From: Bacillota bacterium
GTDB taxonomy: Bacteria; Vulcanimicrobiota; JAMDEM01
Reading direction: 5' to 3'
DNA length: 7,075 nucleotides
Assembly (NCBI GenBank): GCA_023486985.1
Contig: JAMDEM010000020.1
Location: 1-7,075, forward strand
Shown here: positions 1-5,700 of the stretch, piece by piece
Layout: every line of letters begins with the position of its first letter
How positions within the stretch are numbered: the first letter of the stretch is position 1
Position numbers and translations under genes: made by a program
Notes under the pieces: generated by a model
The model's input: only the letters and a program-made list of their open reading frames with translations
Databases searched by the model: none
Told to the model about the DNA's origin: nothing

Positions 1-95
1 TGTAGGTTTTTTTCCACTTGCTTTATGTTTTCCCGTCCGATTTCGGGGACAAGCAACGGGGGGTGGGGCGAAAATCCGCAAAAAATAAGGCTCAT
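1..95 (-). CDS. N-terminal fragment of a LigB-like (class III extradiol dioxygenase fold) / AMMECR1-type protein
   Basis: Only the first 31 codons are in the window; the gene continues past the left edge. The ATG at 95-93 is preceded by a strong Shine-Dalgarno sequence, AGGGAGG (110-104), at 8-base spacing. The peptide starts MSLIFCGFSPHPPLLVPEIG (first 20 residues) and continues with a charged, probably helical segment. A short hydrophobic strand followed by PHPP and a VPEIG-type motif is typical of the N-terminus of LigB-fold proteins, where the His of PHPP is a metal ligand. In many bacteria this fold is fused to an AMMECR1 domain in the AmmeMemoRadiSam set, whose biochemical role is poorly known. 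The downstream sequence needed to show an AMMECR1 domain is missing. The family call is from recall of the motif and is moderately sure; the reading frame and start are well supported. Confidence 0.6.
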   Translation of the reverse strand, partial: MSLIFCGFSPHPPLLVPEIGRENIKQVEKNL

Positions 96-131
96 ACGGG
101 AAACCTCCCTGTAAAAGATGACACCTATTTA

Positions 132-160
132 AGTATAATATCTTTATAAGCTCAAGTCAA
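132..160 (-). promoter_or_regulatory. sigma70-type promoter for the LigB/AMMECR1-type gene
   Basis: On the minus strand, TTGACT (160-155) and TATACT (137-132) are separated by 17 bases. Each box differs from consensus at one position. Transcription would start near 125, giving a leader of about 30 bases with the Shine-Dalgarno sequence at 110-104. The gene is therefore probably transcribed separately from truB upstream of it. Confidence 0.75.
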
Positions 161-227
161 ACAATTCACAGGGGGGGGTTAGTGTCAAGAATTTGTCGGG
201 GCTCTTCCTTGAGCTTAAATTACTGTT

Positions 228-280
228 GTAGTGGCAAAGCTTGCTTTGCTTTTACTATGGAGAGCAAGCTCTCCCACTAC
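228..280. repeat. REPIN-like element: two inverted REP-type hairpins with GTAG feet
   Basis: The left unit (228-249) is GTAGTG followed by the hairpin GCAAAG-CTTG-CTTTGC. A 9-base spacer follows. The right unit (259-280) is the mirror arrangement: hairpin GGAGAG-CAAG-CTCTCC, then CACTAC. Read on the minus strand, the right unit also begins GTAGTG and has a CTTG loop. A conserved GTAG at the 5' foot of a short hairpin, in inverted pairs, is the architecture of REP/REPIN elements mobilised by RAYT (TnpA-REP) transposases. A 9-base direct repeat TACTGTTGT overlaps both ends (221-229 and 278-286). The left unit recurs as an exact inverted copy at 6202-6223. The element lies 3' of truB and could also act in the truB mRNA end; no RAYT gene is in the window. 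Confidence 0.7.
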
Positions 281-330
281 TGTTGTTGCTGTAAAAAAAC
301 CTACAAAGATTTTACACTATGCAGGGGGGG

Positions 331-1236
331 TTATTTTCTTGATCCTGCAAAAACCTTTATTGGCAGTACCCCGCCGTTAGCTCTGTCCAGCCTGGCAGCG
401 GCTGCAAGATTTCCATCAGCATCAAAAACCAGAATTCTCTCACCGGCGCCTGGCCTCAGCTCCTTAAGAGCTTCAATGTGAACTGCCGAACCATGGAGAA
501 TCTTCTCCAAAAAAATTCCCCCTGCTTCATAAACAGGCATGTTTTTAAAAGCTTTAACAGGAGAAATCAGAAAATCAGCCGGCTTTACGGTTTTTGCCAG
601 TCTTTCTACCTCAGAAAGAAGAAAGGATTCTTCAAGCTTTATACCATGGCTTTCAGTTCTGACCAGAAAGCTCATTACAGCCCCGCAGCCAAGAACTCTT
701 CCTATATCAAAACATAAGCTTCTTATATACGTGCCGCCTCTGCAGGCTATATCCAGCATAACTCTAGGAGGCTTGAAATCTGCAATTTCTATCGAATGGA
801 ACATCACTTTACGTTGTTCCAGTGTAAAATTCACGCCTTTTCTTGCCAGTGTATATGCCCTTTGTCCATTTTTGCTGATGGCGGAAAAAATCGGGGGAGT
901 CTGTAAAATTTCGCCTTTGAACTTTTTAACAGCTTCTTCAACAGCTGAAAAGTTAATACCTGAAATATCTCCCGTGGGTGAAACATTGCCAAACAAATCA
1001 AGCGTGTCTGATTCGAAACCCAGCAAAAGCTCTGCCCTGTAACACTTCCGCTCTTCGGGAAAAAATTCAATAAGGCGGGTGGCATTTCCAAGAGCTATTA
1101 AAATGACGCCGCTTGCACCGGGGTCGAGGGTGCCGAGATGTCCTGCTTTTGAAGAAGGCATAATTTTACGGAGGAACCGCACCACATCATGAGAAGTCAT
1201 CCCGGGGGGCTTAAGGACACCAAGGAATCCGTCCAT
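331..1236 (-). CDS. truB: tRNA pseudouridine(55) synthase TruB
   Basis: A 301-residue enzyme that converts U55 of the T-loop of elongator tRNAs to pseudouridine, acting in the cytoplasm. The N-terminus has the family pattern (GVLKPPGMTSHDVV, residues 6-19). GHLGTLDPGASG (32-43) contains the catalytic aspartate, Asp38. Further family motifs are TPPIFSA with RAYTLARKG near residues 115-135 and CRGGTYIRSL in the second half. The C-terminal segment from about residue 230 fits a small PUA-like RNA-binding domain. Length is normal for bacterial TruB. The ATG at 1236-1234 starts two bases after the stop of the upstream secreted-protein gene. Its own ribosome site is weak, so translational coupling is likely. 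truB is commonly near nusA, infB, rbfA and ribF; none of these is adjacent here. No convincing terminator follows, only the REPIN. Confidence 0.96.
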   Translation of the reverse strand: MDGFLGVLKPPGMTSHDVVRFLRKIMPSSKAGHLGTLDPGASGVILIALGNATRLIEFFPEERKCYRAELLLGFESDTLDLFGNVSPTGDISGINFSAVEEAVKKFKGEILQTPPIFSAISKNGQRAYTLARKGVNFTLEQRKVMFHSIEIADFKPPRVMLDIACRGGTYIRSLCFDIGRVLGCGAVMSFLVRTESHGIKLEESFLLSEVERLAKTVKPADFLISPVKAFKNMPVYEAGGIFLEKILHGSAVHIEALKELRPGAGERILVFDADGNLAAAARLDRANGGVLPIKVFAGSRK

Positions 1237-1238
1237 AG

Positions 1239-1805
1239 TTAAAGTTTTCCGACCTGTCCCCGGCCTTCCTTCTGGAAATCAGAATTAGGTTCTACCAGAA
1301 ACAGATGGGATATCTTGCCCGTGCCGTCTATTCCAACATAAACGCCTTTTTTCCAGTAGCATATCTCTTCAGCATATTCGGCTTCCGGCGTCCCCCAGAG
1401 CTGTTTTACATTGGCTGAATTATCGCCCACCTGGAAGGGAACGCCTCTTACTTTAACTTTATTATCCTGAACGAGGATTCCCTGTATTGTATTTTTTTCA
1501 TTATGAATGTCAGCAATAATGCCATACGTATAGTAACTTAACATGATATAATCCTGGTCTTTTTCTTTTCCGCGCATGGCTTTTATTTTATCAGGCATGC
1601 CTATGGCTGAAAATAGAGTCATCACTGAATCTCCCGGGGCAATGAACTGACCCTCAAGGTTCACGCCTATCTTCTGAGCCGGTGCAGCTGGCTTAGCGGG
1701 TTTAGGAACAGGTTTCGGGAGAATAATTGACTGTGCCATAAGACCGGAAGAAGCAAGCGCAACACCAATTACAATAACTGCCATAAAAACAAAAAATTTT
1801 CTCAT
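1239..1805 (-). CDS. secreted protein of unknown function with two similar BamE-like halves
   Basis: A 188-residue protein I do not recognise as a named family. Residues 1-24 form a classical signal peptide: MRK, a long hydrophobic core, and probable cleavage after LMA. There is no lipobox cysteine. A Pro/Ala/Lys-rich linker follows (about 28-45). The rest looks like a duplication. IAPGDS...AIGMPDK (55-73) resembles FQVGDN...LWGTPEA (124-142). YGIIADIHNEKNTIQGILVQ (94-113) resembles the stretch at 153-173 that reads GVYVGIDGTGKISHLFLVEP. The pattern 'GDs, then GxP, then an aromatic strand, then G-I' recalls BamE/SmpA-OmlA-type folds, but this is only a resemblance. The ATG at 1805-1803 has an ideal Shine-Dalgarno AGGAGGTT (1818-1811). 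It is the first gene of an operon with truB. A periplasmic or surface location is inferred from the signal peptide. Confidence 0.85.
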   Translation of the reverse strand: MRKFFVFMAVIVIGVALASSGLMAQSIILPKPVPKPAKPAAPAQKIGVNLEGQFIAPGDSVMTLFSAIGMPDKIKAMRGKEKDQDYIMLSYYTYGIIADIHNEKNTIQGILVQDNKVKVRGVPFQVGDNSANVKQLWGTPEAEYAEEICYWKKGVYVGIDGTGKISHLFLVEPNSDFQKEGRGQVGKL

Positions 1806-1825
1806 AATATAACCTCCTGCTTAAT

Positions 1826-1854
1826 ATTATGCCATTTTTTGGAAAGATTGTCCA
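1826..1854 (-). promoter_or_regulatory. promoter of the secreted protein-truB operon
   Basis: On the minus strand, TGGACA (1854-1849) lies 17 bases from CATAAT (1831-1826). The -10 box is preceded by TG one base upstream (TGGCATAAT), an extended -10 feature. The predicted start near 1819 leaves a leader of only about 14 bases, almost entirely the Shine-Dalgarno sequence. Confidence 0.7.
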
Positions 1855-1867
1855 TATCGTTGGACAA
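1848..1867. promoter_or_regulatory. 20-bp palindrome joining the -35 boxes of two divergent promoters
   Basis: TTGTCCA (1848-1854), six bases (TATCGT), then TGGACAA (1861-1867): a perfect 7-bp inverted repeat. Each arm contains the TGGACA -35 box of one divergent promoter, leftward for the secreted protein-truB operon and rightward for rpsT. It may simply be two back-to-back -35 boxes. It also has the size and symmetry of a dimer-binding operator that could control both units together. Confidence 0.6.
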
Positions 1868-1889
1868 GGTGGAAAATCCATGTTATAAT
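1861..1889 (+). promoter_or_regulatory. rpsT promoter
   Basis: TGGACA (1861-1866, five of six to consensus) and a perfect TATAAT (1884-1889) with 17-base spacing. Predicted transcription start is near 1896, about 30 bases before the TTG start codon. This is the strongest promoter in the window, as expected for a ribosomal protein gene. Confidence 0.85.
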
Positions 1890-1912
1890 AGGGTTTGCTT
1901 TTTAAAACAACC

Positions 1913-1928
1913 GGAGGTGTTAGTTTTG
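1913..1928 (+). promoter_or_regulatory. Shine-Dalgarno and TTG start codon of rpsT
   Basis: GGAGGTG (1913-1919) is followed after six bases by TTG (1926-1928), which is followed by codons for ANTKSAKK, the conserved S20 N-terminus. The frame stays open upstream to an ATG at 1839, but that ATG lies upstream of the promoter and its extra residues do not match S20. TTG is therefore the start. Confidence 0.88.
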
Positions 1929-2198
1929 GCAAATACAAAATCGGCAAAAAAGATGATAAAAATTTCCGAAAAGAAAAGACTGCGGAACCTGGCTATAAAA
2001 ACCAAAGTTAAGTCGCTTTTTAAGAAAGCTTCCGAAGCCGTTGAAGAGAAAAATCTTGAGGAATCAAAAAAGACGCTTCTTGCGGCAATCAAAGCCGCCG
2101 ACTCGGCTGTTTTGAAAAAGACTGTTCACAAAAATAAAGTTGCCCGAAAAAAATCAAGGCTGCAAAAAAAATACAACGAGCTTCTGGCTTCTAAGTAA
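1926..2198 (+). CDS. rpsT: 30S ribosomal protein S20
   Basis: A 90-residue, very Lys/Ala-rich helical protein that binds 16S rRNA early in 30S assembly. The N-terminus (M)ANTKSAKKMIKISEKKRLRN, the central stretch that includes KTKVKSLFKKA, and the C-terminal KNKVARKKSRLQKKYNEL are all diagnostic of bacterial S20. Length is typical (about 85-90). The start is the rare codon TTG; the E. coli gene also uses UUG, where it contributes to S20 autoregulation, so similar control is possible but unproven here. It is a single-gene unit with its own strong promoter and intrinsic terminator, divergent from the secreted protein-truB operon and convergent with glyQS. Confidence 0.97.
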   Translation: MANTKSAKKMIKISEKKRLRNLAIKTKVKSLFKKASEAVEEKNLEESKKTLLAAIKAADSAVLKKTVHKNKVARKKSRLQKKYNELLASK

Positions 2199-2234
2199 AT
2201 AATATATTTCCGGCTTTAAAGTAAGAATCAAATC

Positions 2235-2266
2235 AAAATTAGAACCCTGTGAGGTTCTAATTTTTT
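2235..2266 (+). terminator. intrinsic terminator of rpsT
   Basis: AAAATTAGAACC (2235-2246) pairs perfectly with GGTTCTAATTTT (2253-2264) around a six-base loop. The 3' arm runs into a six-T tract (2261-2266). It lies 37 bases after the rpsT stop. The A/T-rich outer stem could also work in reverse, so it may stop glyQS read-through as well. Confidence 0.88.
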
Positions 2267-2296
2267 AATTGCCGGATATGGTCCCATCGGAGACCC

Positions 2297-2325
2297 GGCT
2301 GGAAGGACTGTAGGACGTTCCAGCC
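2297..2325. repeat. inverted repeat GGCTGGAA / TTCCAGCC
   Basis: A perfect 8-bp stem (2297-2304 with 2318-2325) around a 13-base loop. Eleven bases of its right side, GACGTTCCAGC (2314-2324), recur inverted at 5816-5826 in the glyQS leader. This suggests the same dispersed repeat family on both sides of glyQS. Confidence 0.55.
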
Positions 2326-2385
2326 AAAACCCGTGCTTTTCGCCATGCGAAATCCCACCCACCGCTTTACGGCGGGTACCCGGTT

Positions 2386-2457
2386 CGGTCGGAACGCACC
2401 TCCTCGCAATGACATCTCCCGGCTTAGCTAAACCTCACTGTCCGGTCGGGACGCGCC
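2386..2457. repeat. imperfect direct repeat CGGTCGGRACGCRCC
   Basis: Copies at 2386-2400 and 2443-2457 differ at two of 15 positions and are 57 bases apart. Between them is CGCAATGACA (2405-2414), whose complement TGTCATTGCG recurs at 5836-5845 in the other intergenic island. The right copy runs into a small CCCC-AGA-GGGG hairpin (2456-2466). No function is evident. Confidence 0.5.
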
Positions 2458-2484
2458 CCAGAGGGGAGGTGATATTCTATGTCA

Positions 2485-2555
2485 CCCCTTTCCCTTGGGA
2501 GAGGGGATGAGGGTTTTAAACTTAACTCCCCTTGCCCCTCTTTAACAAAGAGGGG
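2485..2555. repeat. two C/G-rich hairpins, dispersed palindromic repeat
   Basis: The first hairpin is CCCCTTTCCC-TT-GGGAGAGGGG (2485-2506; nine Watson-Crick pairs and one G-T). The second is CCCCTCTTT-AAC-AAAGAGGGG (2535-2555; nine pairs). TTGGGAGAGGG (2495-2505) recurs exactly at 5932-5942. Palindromes of this style are common in environmental bacterial genomes, though the precise family is not assignable here. Confidence 0.65.
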
Positions 2556-2587
2556 GATAATTTATTTTACAATCGGAATACCTCGCA

Positions 2588-2646
2588 GTCATCCTGAGCA
2601 TCGCGAAGGATCTCGGATTGAGATTCTTCACTTCGTTCAGAATGAC
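2588..2646. repeat. 59-bp MITE-like imperfect palindrome (GTCATCCTGA...GAATGAC)
   Basis: Two 27-base arms (2588-2614 and 2620-2646) around a 5-base loop, with 20 of 27 positions complementary. Several mismatches become G-U pairs in RNA. The ends are GTCAT and ATGAC. The wording (GTCATCCTGAGC, GAAGGATCTC, GAGATTCTTC, CAGAATGAC) belongs to a palindromic repeat I recall seeing in many unrelated environmental bacteria. It carries no coding capacity. Confidence 0.7.
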
Positions 2647-2701
2647 AAATCCCAACCCTCTTAGGCAACTCATGCCGCAAAACAAACTTGCCCGGAGGAA
2701 T

Positions 2702-2723
2702 ACTCTGCAGCTTGCTGCAGGGT
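2702..2723. repeat. CTGCAG hairpin immediately 3' of glyQS
   Basis: ACTCTGCAG (2702-2710), CTTG loop, CTGCAGGGT (2715-2723): nine pairs with one G-T, only six bases beyond the glyQS stop. It shares the CTTG loop of the REP-like units and its ACTCTGCAGC arm with the hairpin at 6147-6169. No T tract follows on the minus strand, so it is not a classical terminator, but it could block 3' exonucleases on the glyQS mRNA. Confidence 0.6.
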
Positions 2724-2729
2724 GGTTTA

Positions 2730-5700
2730 TTATACATACTCTAATTTTGATAAATCCACAATCCCGGATGTTAAAGAAATAATTTCCTTCATAAGGGACA
2801 ATCTGTTAACTTTTTCCTTTTCATCCTTACTCATAACCAGAACCTTGTCAAAAAACTTATTTACCGGCTCCGCCAGGGGACAAAGAGAATCCAGAGCTTC
2901 TTCCCACTTTTCTCCGCCCTTTAAGTTTTCAACAACTGACTTAACCTCTTCAAATTTTTCAAATAATTTTATTTCTTCTTCTTCCTTCATTATCATTTTG
3001 TCCACCGGTAATGCAGAAAAATCTGAAGGCAGTATTCTTCTGCATCTTTTCAATGCTCCAATAATTTCAAGTGACTGAGGCTTTTCTTTCCATTCCTTGA
3101 TAATCCAGCCGGTTCTTTTTGCCTTGAAAGGATTCCAGCCGCACTCTGCAAGCACCGAATCCACAACATCATAGGAAAGTCCTGATTCTGTAAGAATAAC
3201 CCTGAGGCGCTGGATAAGAAATGCCAGAACATCTTCTTTGCATTTTTCATTTACTTCCACCGGCTCAAGTTCAGCCGCAGCTTCAATAAATTCTTTAGTA
3301 TCGGCTGAAATTTCCCGTTCCGTTAAAATTGAAACAATGCCGATGGCATTACGCCTGACACCTGCAGGGTCAGCCGAACCGGTGGGTATCCTGCCAATGG
3401 CAAAACAGCCGACAAGAGTGTCAAACTTATCTGCCAGGGCAACAACAATGCCGGGCACGGTTTTTGGGAGGCTGTCTTCAGCCCCTCTTGGCATGTAATG
3501 CTCCATAATGGCTTCAGCCGAAGCCGGAGGCTCCCCGCTCCTCAGGGCATATTCCCTTCCAATCACGCCCTGAAGTGACGGAAATTCCTTAACCATATTG
3601 GTTGCCAGGTCAGACTTGCAAAGATGAGCGGCGCGAACGGAATCAGCCTCTTCTTTATCAGATGTTTTCAATATTCCGCATATTTTTCCCGAGAGTTTTT
3701 CCAGTCTTTTAGTCTTATCAAGGATGGAGCCAAGTTTTCCCTGAAATATAACCTGCTCAAGCATTGGTGTAAAGCTTTCAAGTTCCCTTGAAGTATCTGT
3801 TTTAAGGAAGAATGACGCATCCTCAAATCTTGCCCTGATTACTCTTTCATATCCTTCCCTGATGGAATCAAGAAATTCTTCTGAGCCGTTTTTTACGGCA
3901 TAAAAATAATTGGAAAGCTTCCCGTCTTTCGTATGTGAATGAAGATACTTTTGCTTTTTCATAACAGTTGTTAGAACATCTTCAGGCAGTATCAGATAAG
4001 AAGGGTCAAACTTTCCTTCAAAAACAAATGGAAGCTCCACCGAATCGGCAACTTCGTCAAGAAGCTCCGTATCCTCTTTAATATCTACGCCTCTTTTTTC
4101 CGCAAGATGCCTGGCTTCGCTCCATATATAATCCCTCCGGCGCTTTAGTTCGGAAGGCTTAACAACATCCAGATAATCCAGCATCACATGAAGTTTTCCC
4201 ATTAATTCAAAGTATCCGCGAGCGTCAGCAATCTCAATTCTTCTTGATTCATTGAACCTGGGAGCTCTTGTGACATTTCCGGAAGATATGCCGGCGTATT
4301 CGAAATTGACAACTTTATCATTAAGAAGCGATGCAATCCATCTTACAGGCCTGGAGAATACCGCGCCTGAAGAATTCCAGACCATTGACTTGGTAAACTT
4401 CATTGAAGAAATCAATTTGTTAGATATATCTTTAAGGACTTCTTCTGCCGGTTTCCCTGTTTCTGTAACCACCGCAACCAGATATTCTTTCCCGTTGGAT
4501 GAATCAACCTTCAAATCCTTAACCGCAATCCTTGCTTTTCTGGCAAAGGCTTCAGCGGCTTTGGTAGGTTCCCCTTCATCATCAAATCCAACTGATTTCG
4601 AAGGTCCCTTTAAAACTTTTTCAATATCTTTTTGTCTTAACTCAATATTTTCAACTATAATTGAAATTCTTCTTAAAGTGGCGGCAATCTTTATATCGCC
4701 GTATTCAAGCCTGCCTTCTTCAAAAACCCTGGGCAGGCTCTCCTTTAACTGAATACAAGCGTCTTTCATGTCGCCGGAGGGAATCTCCTCAGTGCCGATT
4801 TCAAGAAGAAAAGTATCCGGCCTGGAGTTAATATTATCAGGCAGCGCTATCTTAAGAGGCTCAGGCTCTTCAATCACATTGACAAAGCCTGATTTTTGAT
4901 TGAGAGGGAAATTTGCTTCCTCTCTCTGGGCAAGAAAAAGTTTTGCTGCTTTCTGGGCTATGGCTCTCATTCTTCCAAGATAGTTTGCTCTTTCCGTTGC
5001 GCCGATTGCTCCCCGGGCATCAAGCACATTGAAAATGTGGCTTAATTTAAGGTCCATTTCATAAGCCGGCATGGCAAGGGACATATCGGCAATACGGTGG
5101 GCTTCTTTTTCGTATGAATTGTATATTTCCCTGAGCATTTCAATATTGGCTTGTTCAAAGTTATATCTGCACTGCTCAACTTCATTGATATAATAAATAT
5201 CGCCGTAGGTGACATCTTTGTTCCATTTTATCTCCCTGAAATTATCAACCTTTTGAAGATACATTGCAATTCTTTCAAGTCCGTATGTTATCTCAACCGA
5301 CACGGGATTGAGATTGAACCCGCCAGCCTGCTGGAAGTAAGTAAACTGGGTGATTTCAAGTCCGTCAAGCCATACTTCCCAGCCGAGCCCCCACGCGCCA
5401 AGGGCGGGAGACTCCCAGTTGTCTTCAACAAATTTTATATCATGCTCAAGAGGATTGATTCCCAGGGCTTTAAGACTTTCAAGATAAAGCTCCTGGGGAT
5501 TGCCCGGATCGGGCTTTAATATAACCTGATACTGAAAATAATGCTGATAACGGTTGGGATTTTCAGCATACCTCCCGTCAGCAGGCCTTCTTGAAGGCTG
5601 AGGGTAAGCAACGTTCCACGGCTCAGGTCCGAGGACTCTTAAAAATGTGGCAGGATGCATTGTGCCCGCCCCGACCTCAATATCATAAGGCTGTCTGATA

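Larger units (their letters stand above)
2199..2729. other. 531-base gene-free convergent intergenic region
   Basis: Between the ends of rpsT and glyQS. It holds the rpsT terminator followed by a series of unrelated inverted and direct repeats, listed separately. A 61-codon open frame at 2479-2664 lies wholly inside repeats and shows no ribosome site or protein-like character. I see no tRNA, no recognisable structured RNA family and no transposase remnant. The GC-rich stretch from about 2281 to 2460 differs from the A/T-rich flanks, which fits inserted repeat material. Confidence 0.7.

Noticed and set aside
228..280. CRISPR repeat or tRNA-like fold
   Set aside because: There is no regularly spaced repeat series, and the branched hairpin lacks tRNA loop consensus bases; the GTAG-footed hairpin pair fits a REPIN better.
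1..305. 13-base inverted match TGTAGGTTTTTTT (1-13) and AAAAAAACCTACA (293-305)
   Set aside because: It is dominated by a homopolymer run, lies partly in coding sequence, and a match of this length is within chance for a 7-kb window.
539..1042. 167-codon plus-strand open frame
   Set aside because: It lies entirely antisense to truB, which has full family motifs.
1839..1925. Upstream in-frame extension of rpsT from an ATG at 1839
   Set aside because: The ATG lies upstream of the rpsT promoter, the extra 29 residues do not match S20, and TTG at 1926 has an ideal Shine-Dalgarno sequence directly followed by the conserved S20 N-terminus.
2281..2460. Structured RNA gene such as SRP RNA or a riboswitch
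   Set aside because: No conserved SRP loop or riboswitch core is visible, it follows a terminator, no promoter is evident, and parts recur as repeats elsewhere in the window.
2479..2664. 61-codon open frame
   Set aside because: It spans three separate palindromic repeats and has no coding character of its own.
4252..4752. 166-codon plus-strand open frame
   Set aside because: Antisense to the beta part of glyQS, with no independent signals or protein-like features.
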